A DNA stretch of 64,000 bases from Lethocerus indicus (taxonomy: Eukaryota > Arthropoda > Insecta > Hemiptera > Belostomatidae), in the NCBI GenBank assembly GCA_019843655.1, contig JACDQD010000005.1, positions 11,063,575-11,127,574 of the forward strand, read 5' to 3'. Within the stretch, counting starts at the first letter, position 1, and every line of letters begins with the position of its first letter. Made by a program: the position numbers and the translations under genes. The notes beneath the pieces were generated by a model. That model made no database searches and was not told where the DNA came from. It saw only the letters and a program-made list of their open reading frames with translations. This document shows positions 51,701 through 59,705 of this stretch, in pieces.

Positions 51701-53636
51701 AAGAATAAACCTTCATCGAAAAGATCACGGTGTTGTCCACTCTCATAAATAATAATACTGTATTGCCCGTATTGGTAAACCTACAAAAGGATTTTTGACC
51801 TTACAAATATTGGTGCTTTTTTCAATAATACATAAATGTTCCGCTCCCTTCGTTGGAGTTCGTAGTAGTAGCAGCTATGAATTGCTACTTCTTGGCCATG
51901 GTTCGATGGTTATATAAATGCACAGAGAAAATAGTAATTCATAGACATATATTTCACTTCAATCCTCTTACTGACTGTTCTTTCTTTCTCCTGCTGTCGG
52001 TATTCAGTCGGTTGGTCAATAGCAAATGACACCAATATTAACATTACATGGGTGAAGCAGTAATGTGAAGCTACTGTTGTTACGTTAAACCATGTTGTAA
52101 TGTTATTTCGAAACTCTCACCAACCATTTTCAATTATTACATCACTATCTTGGATCAAGATCAGATCATCGTCAGGGAATGTCAGAAATATTTGTTTATA
52201 ATGAGACCTTGCGCCAATACATGTCCCGTAACAATTTTCGCAGTTTCTGTTCTAACGCAGAATATTCTGTTCTAGGCTGAAAATTAATCGCGTCCAGTGT
52301 TTAATTATTCCAGATAACGGGCCATAAATTAAACATGTTTGTTAGTGTATTGTATTTGGAAAATTCACATAAAAGGCAAAATCCCCGGATACCCTAGAAT
52401 TACTAAGTTGTTATAAATTAGGACGACATTTTTTGATAATATCTTACAGGCAATACTAAAAATTAAATATGGTAATTTTCGTTTAACATACATGTTTTGT
52501 GGTCTGCGAGGGGTTGGAATACAGTAGATTTCGCGTGTTTCTGTCTCCTCTCGCTAGTTCGGTCTTTTGCTAGACTGGTTTCGGCTGCTCGCCATCTTCA
52601 GTAGCGGTGTTAGTCACTTTTGGCACTTTGGATATTTTTTGGGCAACCTCACTGCACTGTCACTTTCACTTGCACTGTGGTGGTTGTTTGTTTGTTGTGT
52701 GTATATATGCGTGTCTTGTTATTGTGTTTTTGGGAGATTTGTCTTGTTTACAAAAATCCCACCACTCCCCCCCTCAACACAAAGAAGACAAACAACATCA
52801 CCCAAAAATACAATAACAAGACACGCATATATAAACAAACAACCACCACAGTACAAGTGACGGTGACAGTGCAGTGAGGATGCCCAAAAAACATCCAAAG
52901 TGCCAAAAGTGACACCGCTACTGAAGATGGCACGCAGCCGGAACCTGTCTAGCAAAAGATGAAACCAGCGAGAGGAGGCAGAAACACACGAAATCTACGG
53001 TACGGTAATCTTAATTTGCCGACTCCGTTATAGGTCGTTAATTTCACCCGAGGGTGAGATGTAGTTGTAAGCGAGAGAACTAAGATCAATTTGTTTCAAC
53101 TCCAATTAGAAATCTGATCCATTGGGGAATATTTTACAGGAAAAAATGGAGAAAGTCGATCGTCGCTGTCCGTCGATTCGATCGACAGCAGGACGTGTCC
53201 GACGCCGGAAACTCACCGCAGGTCAAAATCGATACTGAAGAAGCACGACAGCTCAAATCCGAGCGCCGGATTGAACCACAGACCGAACCGGGTGACCGCC
53301 GACGACCCGGAAACGGAAAAACTGATCCCCGACAACATGTCCGGCTCCGACTACTCGCCGGGTAAGAGTCCGCCCTCCACCCTGAGGGCGATCGGGCCGC
53401 TGAGGTCGCCGGAGAGCGGCAAGAGCCACGCGCTCAAGTTCGTCGGCCTCTCGCCCATACAGCACCCCCAGGACCAGCACCAGTCCGAGGTGAGCCTCCT
53501 GCAGGACCTGCTCGGATCGACCCCGCCTCCCCTCTACATCTGCCCTCCGCCGCCCCCCATGGAACACTCGCCCACCGAGGAGACCAAGCTCCTCAGCCAC
53601 CGGCAGGACAAGCAGACCATTCTACACTCGTCGTAG
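22060..53636 (+). CDS. Shab: Shab (Kv2) voltage-gated potassium channel, whole gene model of seven exons
   Basis: Coding exons are 22060-22590, 38965-39822, 41132-41358, 44884-44970, 48330-48734, 50947-51109 and 53140-53636. All junctions are GT-AG and the phases agree, giving 918 residues. The order is T1 domain (about 20-125), S1 (178-197), S2 (217-237), S3 (249-267), S4 (281-302, basic residues every third position), S5, the pore filter TVGYGD and S6 with [10 protein letters not shown] long cytoplasmic tail follows. Family knowledge: Shab is the delayed-rectifier Kv2 channel of the plasma membrane in neurons and muscle, assembled as a tetramer. Length is close to fly Shab. Exon 2 has a cluster of small insertions (39361-39432) that breaks the frame, so the 918 count assumes about 11 surplus bases there. 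The start codon is uncertain. Confidence 0.96.
23883..24415 (+). mobile_element. Foldback repeat copy 6 with 10-bp duplication, cut short at the end without the tail
   Basis: AGTAGTAGTG occurs at 23883-23892 and 24406-24415. The left end has the full tail. The right end stops at AAAGCC inside the arm, about 38 bp earlier than in full copies, yet the duplication is exact. It lies in Shab intron 1. Confidence 0.82.
25884..26022 (+). repeat. Microsatellites (TTTC)n and (GA)n
   Basis: A TTTC run occupies about 25884-25907 and a GA run about 25991-26022, both in Shab intron 1. They are simple repeats without other features. Confidence 0.85.
31612..31640. repeat. Microsatellite (TA)n
   Basis: An uninterrupted alternating TA run of about 29 bp in Shab intron 1. 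Confidence 0.9.
34082..34723 (-). mobile_element. Foldback repeat copy 7 with 13-bp target duplication
   Basis: ACAGGTTGGCGAG occurs at 34082-34094 and again at 34711-34723. The element in between (616 bp) begins CGTAGATTTCGTG and ends with the tail ACAAAACAGGTATGTTAA, so it is reversed relative to copies 1, 4, 5, 6 and 9. The core is in the left half. It lies in Shab intron 1. Confidence 0.87.
35258..35281 (+). repeat. Microsatellite (CA)n
   Basis: About twelve CA units in Shab intron 1, following GTATGCATA. Confidence 0.9.
36717..37124 (-). mobile_element. Foldback repeat copy 8 with 12-bp target duplication
   Basis: CTTTCTATGTAC occurs at 36717-36728 and 37113-37124. The element (384 bp) begins CGTAGATTTCGTG and ends with the tail ACAAAACAGGTATTCTAA. 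The left arm is disrupted after CTCGCTGGTTGAGTC, and the core is replaced by AT-rich sequence of unknown origin (about 36775-36870). It lies in Shab intron 1. Confidence 0.85.
38965..39822 (+). CDS. Shab: Shab coding exon 2: S1-S6 channel core, with local frame damage
   Basis: The exon follows the acceptor CGTTGCAG and opens with [14 protein letters not shown] (S1). The S4 sensor reads [20 protein letters not shown], with gating charges at every third residue. The pore helix and filter ([14 protein letters not shown], filter at 39540-39557) and S6 ([20 protein letters not shown]) match Kv2 channels closely. The exon ends at 39822 in phase 1, after the post-S6 segment [22 protein letters not shown]. 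Between 39361 and 39432 the reading shifts. A T run is three bases longer than the family codons need, and extra bases follow in the next 65 bp. The first frame therefore stops at TGA 39397-39399 before S5. Flanking codons are intact, which favours a sequence error over decay. Confidence 0.94.
39823..41131 (+). other. Shab intron 2
   Basis: Bounded by GTGAGT and ATTGTCAG. AT-rich apart from a block at 40380-40700. No repeat or nested gene was recognised. Confidence 0.85.
41132..41358 (+). CDS. Shab: Shab coding exon 3: proximal C-terminal tail
   Basis: The exon starts after the acceptor ATTGTCAG with AC, which completes an aspartate codon begun by the last G of exon 2 (phase 1). It ends in phase 0 before GTAAGC. 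It encodes [16 protein letters not shown], a proline-rich run ([12 protein letters not shown]) and [21 protein letters not shown]. This tail segment is low-complexity and poorly conserved in the family. The call rests on the exact phase fit at both ends, an open frame, a coding-like GC content well above the flanking introns, and its position between S6 and the conserved ECCFC motif. No domain is recognised. Confidence 0.8.
41359..44883 (+). other. Shab intron 3
   Basis: Bounded by GTAAGC and CTCTATAG after a long pyrimidine tract. Very AT-rich. A direct repeat of GCATGGCCA occurs at about 43761-43788. Nothing else was identified. Confidence 0.82.
44884..44970 (+). CDS. Shab: Shab coding exon 4: small exon with the ECCFC motif
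   Basis: This 87-bp exon (29 codons, phase 0 at both ends) lies between a long pyrimidine tract ending CTCTATAG and the donor GTAGTA. It encodes [20 protein letters not shown] followed by FECCFCNSK. The VPxEFECCFC stretch followed by DYKEF on the next exon is a hallmark of the arthropod Shab C-terminal tail. The exon sits in otherwise very AT-rich intron sequence. Being a multiple of three, it could be skipped without a frame change, but the window shows no evidence that it is. Confidence 0.88.
45748..45797. repeat. Microsatellite (TA)n
   Basis: About 25 TA units in Shab intron 4, the longest simple run in the window. It is self-complementary. Confidence 0.92.
46470..46520 (+). other. Candidate alternative exon of Shab with an in-frame stop
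   Basis: This 51-bp stretch has a good acceptor (GCACATTACAG) and an excellent donor (CCG before GTGAGTTT). Joined to exon 4 in phase 0 it would add [11 protein letters not shown] and then TGA at 46503-46505. It would cut the channel tail right after the ECCFCNSK motif. No conservation can be judged here. It could be a poison exon or a short C-terminal isoform, or chance sites in a 3.4-kb intron. Confidence 0.35.
48330..48734 (+). CDS. Shab: Shab coding exon 5: conserved C-terminal tail
   Basis: The exon opens with [19 protein letters not shown] directly after TATCCTCAG and ends with RFQQ before GTTAGA. Both ends are phase 0, and it encodes 135 residues (565-699 of the model). [36 protein letters not shown] is typical of insect Shab; that run spans about residues 616-651. 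The segment [11 protein letters not shown] (48456-48488) resembles the vertebrate Kv2.1 clustering signal and is discussed as a finding. The tail ends in a basic stretch PLPKHRKTR. The frame stays open for a short way past the donor, so the splice site decides the end. Confidence 0.92.
48735..50946 (+). other. Shab intron 5
   Basis: Bounded by GTTAGA and AAACTCAG. AT-rich with no recognised repeat or gene. An 83-codon open frame at 48799-49050 has no known motif. Confidence 0.82.
50947..51109 (+). CDS. Shab: Shab coding exon 6: distal C-terminal tail
   Basis: The exon follows AAAAACTCAG and ends at AGA G before GTACGC, with phase 0 in and phase 1 out (163 bp). It encodes [20 protein letters not shown], then [19 protein letters not shown], then [15 protein letters not shown]. 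The [10 protein letters not shown] stretch has several serines near basic residues that could be phosphorylation sites, which is an inference. The phase fits exon 7 exactly. No domain is recognised in this part of the tail. Confidence 0.84.
51183..51262 (+). repeat. Possible tRNA-derived SINE head
   Basis: CCGGGTTCGAATCTCGG forms a five-pair T-stem and loop with a good RNA polymerase III B box (GGTTCGAATC). The bases after it (ATAAGGC) have no complementary 5' acceptor strand about 65 bp upstream, so this is not an intact tRNA. A tRNA-like head in an intron suggests a SINE fragment. No tail or duplication was recognised. Confidence 0.4.
52469..53012 (+). mobile_element. Foldback repeat copy 9, arms with a central spacer
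   Basis: The tail (TTTAACATACATGTTTTGTG) starts at 52482 and the far arm ends at CTACGG, 53000. The flanks TATGGTAATTTT and TACGGTAATCTT agree at 10 of 12 positions and may be an aged duplication. The two arms, about 190 bp each, are nearly complementary, and the core is absent. It sits in Shab intron 6, 140 bp upstream of the last coding exon. Confidence 0.82.
53140..53636 (+). CDS. Shab: Shab coding exon 7: C-terminal end and stop
   Basis: The exon follows ATATTTTACAG. Its first two bases complete a glycine codon from exon 6. It encodes [20 protein letters not shown], then a basic patch ([11 protein letters not shown]), then serine- and proline-rich sequence ending [10 protein letters not shown], with TAG at 53634-53636. 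A run of prolines ([11 protein letters not shown]) lies near the end. GC content falls sharply after the stop, as expected at the start of a 3' UTR. The tail is hydrophilic and predicted to be disordered. Confidence 0.88.
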
Positions 53637-55997
53637 CAGTCACCGGTGAGACTATCCTCGCCCTACCTTCACATTTCACCCTGAAAATAAATTCAGCTTA
53701 ACTGTTCGCGAGGGTTTGAAATACGTAGACCGATTTGACTTTGAACGCGGTATATTATTATTATTAAACGGTGGCGAGAAGTCGAAACCGGTCTAGCTTA
53801 CGGTTTAGTGTGCCGATGTTACAGGGTAAACAAACATTTCACCATGAAACCAGTCTCTGCTGCTCCGGTTTCGGCCAGAGTCCATTGGCCGTCAAAAGCG
53901 ATTACTACTCCCCTAACTAAATTTCGGTACAAATTGGCGTTGGGAAATATAGCAATAGATAGAGAAGGAGCGCCTAGTGTATTTTACAAGGTGGGATAAT
54001 TAACACGAATATAATTCATAAAATGTGTTTGTTGCAGAGCAGTGTGTGCTCTCGATGGGGCATATCACAGGAAAGCGAAGCATATCCTTCAACAACTTCA
54101 GACGGCAAACTCGTGCACCTCACACAAATTGGTTGTGACTTCACATTCCAGGCATACCAGGCGGCTGACACCAATTGCCGGACTAGTAACATGTACGCCT
54201 TGGTTACAAACACATGTACAAAAACTTGTGTGAAAGCTCAGTGTATTTTCGAACGTTTTTAGGAGAAAAACAAAACACGGATGCGTGTTGAAATTTAGTC
54301 GTTGTGCGTTTAGAAAACTGTGAAGAATACGTATGTATAACATTCATTATAACGAAGACTTTATTTAAGTTTACCTGTCCATATTTTTATGCTGTATATT
54401 AATTCTTTCGTTCCAAGTACCACCTAAGCTTCAAGCCAACTACTAGAAGAGGAAGAGCTGAGAGATTACGTGCAAGGAATTATTGCAGAAAGATGTAGAA
54501 TGGGTTTAAAGAAAAAAGGAAGAAAATGAAATAGAAGCTGTGTTTAGGCAAATTACTGTTGTGTACATTTAGTTAGGATAAGGTTGCTCAAATGTCACTG
54601 CGCAGGCTATATTTTGTTAAAAATGGTTAGTCCATGATGGTCAATCTATATACTAGACAATTGCACAATTTTATTTACAAAAAAAGACCTATAATTGTAA
54701 TATATTACGCTGTATATTTTTTATTATTTAAATTGTGATCGGCGATCATAATTGTAATTAATAACACAGAAAAGAGGCTGAATAGTGTATGGTTTGAATA
54801 AAAAACTAAAAAGGGCAATTATTGTAATAATAAGACTAAGCTCAAATTAAGCACAGCTCAGGTAAATATACTTAAAAGAGAAACGAATTTCTTCTACTGT
54901 TCCATTTTAAAAAATAAAAAACTATGCAATACTAACGTTCAAAAACACTGTAACATATCGATATATTTTATTGTAAATCATATGGAATGGAAAGGTAATG
55001 GATTTTAACCAAAATGATAAAATCATTATAAATGTATCACAATTGCTGTAACGCTTTAAAAGTTGTGTACATAATTATGTCCTTTTTATATACATATATT
55101 TAACGACGTATATTGTACAATATTTTTCACAATAGTGTTTTAAAATTGAAATAAATCACACACCATTAATCATTTTATTCAGCGCCCAAAGCCAAATAAT
55201 AATAATTAAAAAAAGCACATAACAAAAGCGCCTATATAGATGTATGTATTTAAGTGCAAATATATCCATTTCACCAAAAAAATTTAAGAAATGAACTTAA
55301 TATTACTTCACCTAATGTTTCCAGAGCCTAAATCACAATTTGAAATTCTGTGCACAAAAGAGTTTTAAAATTATTTCTACAGAAGTTACAAATTGAATTG
55401 CACATAAGGCACCAAATGTGAAATGCAGTAATGCCAGGAATATTATTTTTTGTCAAAATTCACAACGAATAAATGAAATTATGGATCGGTCTAAACCAGG
55501 TAAAAGGGCTGTATATATTTTAATTTGTACCCTTAGGCCTATTTACATGTCTAATGAGTGTGGAATTGATGTATAAAGGAGAAAATGTTGAAAATTTGAA
55601 CCATCATGGCACAACCCATAAGCTAACAGTTCACTGTCATCCCCCCACCTAATAAATACTACCCCTGTGGCATTCATCAACCCCCCTTTATTAAGCAATA
55701 CTGTGCCTGCTCCCTTCCGAGTCGTTTTAACATTACTTGCCTGTGATTCATTATTTTTAAGATTGTCACTACTATATATTTTTTGTGTAAGAACAAGATA
55801 TATATATAAAATAAATAAACGGTGTAATTAGAAAGTGCTATACATAAATACAAAAGAGTATATACAAAAGTGAAATATATATATAATAAAAATATATATG
55901 AATATATATATTGGTTGTAAAGTATTATCTCATGTTAGTCATGTGTCGATAATAACACAATGAGTTGATTTCATTATTGTTATTATTGAAGAATAAA
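53637..55997 (+). other. Probable Shab 3' UTR with candidate poly(A) signals
   Basis: Sequence after the stop is AT-rich with no sustained coding frame. AATAAA-type signals occur near 53681, 54797, 55149 and 55992-55997. The last is followed by GT/T-rich sequence and is the most distal candidate. A weak 79-codon frame at 54023-54262 and a splice-like TTGTTGCAG at about 54037 are noted but not supported as coding. Long 3' UTRs are common for neuronal channel genes. The true end is unknown. Confidence 0.5.
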
Positions 55998-56848
55998 ACC
56001 AATTTGGAGAATGTTTATAAGCTTCGTGATGTATCTTTTTGACAACTTTTAATTCTTCTTTTCCATTTGTCCTATTTCCTAACAGTAAACGATATTTCTG
56101 ATAATGAACAAATGAAATTCCACGTCATCAGGTTTTACTCACAAATTCAATTAGGTGACCTCTCCCTGCATTAAGTGCCCTAAGGCAAAATTAACTAGCG
56201 TCCGCCGTCACCGCCGACGTTTTTCTGAGTCTGAAAACCTCAACATTCTTATATAATTTTCTGCGTTGCGCTCTACCTCCAGGGTTACCTTGAATTTTAC
56301 TCCAGTTTTGTAACAACCACGTTGGTGGTTGTACTATGTCGTATTAGAGGGGAACCGTTTATAATAATGCACCGCTTCGAGGTACCTTTTCAAGTCTTTA
56401 GTGTTCTTCGACAGTGGCATTCCTCTAACGGCCCTCGTTTTTTCAGGATCCGGTCTGAACAATTGGAATTATGTGGCCAAGAAGAATTATTCGTGGAAGA
56501 GGGAATTTCTCCTCTCTCGTCCTTCGCTCGAGTTCCCTGAAGTGAATGTCGATTCAATTTTTTGCTTACCCAACCCAGATCGGGTTGCTAAAGTTTATCT
56601 TATTACTTCTTTCTCCAGCAATTCTTTGATCTACCGGCGGATCAGTGGGTTACGTCTTTCCTTCCCCACAACGTACTGTTTTTTATTTATACCCATTAAT
56701 TTATTTTTCCCGTGGTATGCAGCCATGTTACTTGATTTACATGTTCTTTAACATATAATTATTTCTATTCCCCTTCAGTTAACAGTGCACTTTGCTTTAT
56801 TTTCTATTTCTTCCATTTTCGCATTAAACACAACATAAATTAATATTT

Positions 56849-56889
<41 letters not shown>

Positions 56890-57253
56890 TAAAAGGCTAT
56901 AGTAATTGGAAATAGATTGGCTATTGGGTCCATCTCCAAAAAATTTTTTCTTTCTTCTTTTTTCTTTTTTCTTTTAATTGTCATGTCAATGCTGCCATCT
57001 ATCAGCCAGTAACTCAACGTGAATCACGCTATCTTTCTGAAACGTTAACGCAATTGTGCTAACGTATGATTGTAATTGTTGCACTATTACATGTAGAATA
57101 TTTATTTAATAAATGTTTCCGGGCGATACAACCTCGTCCTTTAGTAATAAATAATGTCGAATGGGGGATTAATTTGATAGTGATTTCTATCGGGCTCTCG
57201 TAGACAGTAAGCTGTACAGAAATGACCAGTAGAATATGGAGCTAAATTAGAGC
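55998..57253. other. Spacer between Shab and the U1 gene
   Basis: AT-rich except for a GC-richer block near 56190-56230. It includes the AT microsatellite and T-rich runs (56945-56975). A 116-codon frame at 56401-56751 has no recognised motif. Confidence 0.5.
56852..56884. repeat. Microsatellite (AT)n
   Basis: An alternating AT run of about 33 bp between the Shab 3' UTR and the U1 gene. Confidence 0.9.
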
Positions 57254-57416
57254 ATACTTACCTGGCGTAGAGGTTACCGTGATCATAAAGGCGGTTCCTC
57301 CAGGGCGAGGCCTTTCCATTGCACTAAGGTTGGGTTGACCCTTGCGAATGCCCCAAATGTGGGTATCTCGGACGCGTAATTTTTGGTTGTCGGGACTGCG
57401 TTCGCGCTCTCCCGGA
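57254..57416 (+). ncRNA. U1 snRNA: U1 spliceosomal snRNA gene
   Basis: The RNA opens with ATACTTACCTG, the 5' splice-site pairing end of U1. Stem-loop I carries GATCATAAAGG, close to the U1-70K binding loop. Stem-loop II carries CCATTGCAC, the U1A binding loop. A third stem pairs ATGCCC with GGGTAT. The Sm site AATTTTTGG lies at 57378-57386. The 3' stem pairs CGGGA with TCCCG around a TTCG loop. Its length of about 163 nt matches insect U1 (about 164). It acts in the nucleus in the U1 snRNP, defining 5' splice sites. Intact stems and compensating changes argue for a working gene. The promoter element expected 40-60 bp upstream was not identified with confidence. It has its own transcription unit between Shab and armi. 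Confidence 0.93.
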
Positions 57417-57924
57417 CATTAAAATTAATTTAAAGAATTATATCATATTCAGTGTTTATGTGGGTTAATTTTTCTACACTTCGAATTAATAGTTTTATAA
57501 ACTTCCCCTCAGTGGTTTTTGGAGTTTCGTCAGCGTGAACACAGAGCGTGGTCTATGAACCACTGGTTGTTTATTTATTCAACAGCAATGACCACTTCTG
57601 GACCGCTCACTGTGCTCATACCAATCTCCTATGTTAAGCTAGATAATTTACACTACTTTTCATTTCTATTTAACTATACCACATTATACATAAGTTATAC
57701 ATAATTAAACTCACAATGATTTATACAAGTAAACATAATTAAAAAAGTGAATGCGATTATATAGAAACACTTAGACCACTAAAATGAAATTGCGTTAAAA
57801 CACAGGCAACTACACCGACGTACACTTTTGCCAGCAGTTTGAAGCTACAGTTTACTATCCTGTTCACTGATTGCTATTTGTAAAAGTAATAGGCTTGTAC
57901 TAGTTCAATAGCGCATAGGCTGTT

Positions 57925-58255
57925 CTATATTTCGTAGTGACCTTCTGACTCTGTTCGCCTGATTGGTTTCTTTTGATAGATAGGCTTCGGCAACCACCAT
58001 CTTCAGTAGATTGGTGGCAGACACTGGGGTATGGTGGTGGGGCATCCCTGGTGCTCTTCACAGAACACAGTAAATGTGCAGTGATAGTAGAGAGAGAATG
58101 TCCACGAGGGATTCACTCGACACCCAACTGGCGAAAAAGATATTGAAGGCAGCGAGCAGCCATTTTGGTACCAGTCTTACAAAACACCAAACCAGTGAGC
58201 GGAAACAGAAGATCGCAAGAACCATCGGAGTTCATCAAACAGGTATTACAAATTA
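57925..58255 (-). repeat. Old, diverged relative of the foldback repeat
   Basis: The stretch has TTCGGCAACCACCATCTTCAG near 57985 and an inverted partner, GAAGGCAGCGAGCAGCC, near 58145. It ends with ACCAAACCAGTGAGCGGA...ATCAAACAGGTATTACA. The order of motifs equals that of the foldback family, but identity is clearly lower than among the other copies. It may be a separate subfamily. Confidence 0.6.
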
Positions 58256-58860
58256 TTCTGTAGTTGTTGATTGCAGGCAGAGTTTCTCATTCCCTTACTC
58301 AAAATCATTTACTCAAATACAGTAATAAAAAAATGTTTGTCCGATGAACACTTTTAACCAGTGTTGGATGCTACGGTTGAAATTTCGTTTGTTTGTAAAA
58401 AATCATTACTTAGCAAATGACGGACATGCGCGAAACTGGTAATCCTACTTTGTCCTAGTCTAACTTGTCTAAGTTAGGACTATAATCTGTGATTCATGAC
58501 TGGCCTAACATTTTCTTAACTGATTTCCCAGGATTAGGTTTTCTGACAGGCTAATACAACTTTTGAGAAGTCGTGGTTCAATCTCAACCGTATATTTGTA
58601 TAATATGCGCTATTATTTTGGAATTCCATGCAATTAATTAAATGATATGCAGATCATTTCATTATTTCGCACCACAAAGACGAAGTACCATGTCTAGATG
58701 TCTGCTTTCAGTGTTAGCATAAATTCCCTTTCTCAGCATTCAATATAAAGTTTTTAACCTTACATTTATTATATGCACACTGTTTACTGTGCGTTATACA
58801 TTCGACAATAAGATTACGAAGTTATTAAGATATAGGTAGTTAATTTATCGGTATGGTGAA

Positions 58861-58950
58861 TAATTATTGAAGGGAATTGGCAAGCCTTCTTCGTATCGAA
58901 GGGAAGGAAATCTGTTGCTTAGTTTATTTGGTACTGAGTCTTCGTGCAGG
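58861..58950 (+). other. Possible 5' UTR exon of armi
   Basis: The sequence ends TCTTCGTGCAGG before GTAGGTA, a good donor at 58951, and is less AT-rich than its surroundings. The armi start exon has an acceptor at 59300-59301, so an upstream untranslated exon must exist. This is the nearest plausible one. Its 5' limit is not defined and no core promoter was recognised. Confidence 0.35.
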
Positions 58951-59313
58951 GTAGGTATTATTTATTTGTATTCATTATATCGGTTCTGCTTTTTAACAAG
59001 TTTTAGTACAGTTTTTACAACTGTAATTAAGCAAGATAATTCACATTTTATTATAAAGAAAAAGTAATGTTCTTGTTTTTATCCTTTTGATTCAATTACA
59101 TTTCATTGGTGCCTGCGCTCTTCTTTTTATTTTTCAAAACTTATTTACTTCAAGCCCTAATAGTAGCAAAAGTAAACGATTAGCTTTATAGTTCACTGAT
59201 ATAAATGTGATAGTGAAATCAGAAATTTTATGAAACAAATAATTTCATCTATCCAATTATCAAAGAGGCTGTTGTTTTAACATTTGTGAATTCATTTTCA
59301 GATATATGGTAGG

Positions 59314-59705
59314 ATGTGGTCAGTACTTAGGTCGGTAGGTGCCTATTTTGGTTTCATAGAACCTGAAATCAAATATGACACATCAAATTTAGCGATGGGT
59401 GATGAAGAGAACAGGGTGGAATTCTCTGACTCAACAGATTATATTTTAACTGTCGTACAGAAAAGGAAAAAAAGGGAACATATCGGTAAAATCACATATT
59501 TAAATGACCGAGTGGCCGTGATCGACAATGAGTTTTATTTCCATCTGAAGAACGTCAACTTGTCATATCTCAGAGTGTCTGATAAAGTCAAGTGCAATTT
59601 GTACTCTACAGATTTGGATACTTTGGTAAGAGATGTTGAGTTGATTGAAGGAAACAGCGATGAGGAATCAGAACTTAATACCTCCCCTGCTTTTAAACTT
59701 AAAAG
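59314..59705 (+). CDS. armi: armi coding exon 1: start and first beta-barrel repeat
   Basis: The exon begins after the acceptor TTCATTTTCAG (59300-59301) with 12 untranslated bases. ATG 59314 has A at -3. It encodes [18 protein letters not shown] and then the first repeat, [20 protein letters not shown]. That repeat corresponds to the GxVTxYxxDYGxID...YF unit of vertebrate MOV10L1. The exon ends at AAA AG in phase 2. A second in-frame methionine lies at residue 28. A short out-of-frame upstream ORF overlaps the start. Confidence 0.88.

Larger units (their letters stand above)
51110..53139 (+). other. Shab intron 6
   Basis: Bounded by GTACGC and TATTTTACAG. It contains the possible SINE head (51183-51262) and foldback copy 9 (52482-53000). 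Confidence 0.85.
57417..59301. other. Spacer between the U1 gene and armi
   Basis: Contains the diverged foldback relative (57925-58255) and the possible armi 5' UTR exon. The rest is AT-rich sequence without recognised features. The armi promoter must lie here or further upstream. Confidence 0.5.

Noticed and set aside
54023..54262. 79-codon open frame after Shab, with a splice-like site before it
   Set aside because: The channel stop at 53634 lies upstream of any joining donor, so it could only be untranslated. No motif is seen.
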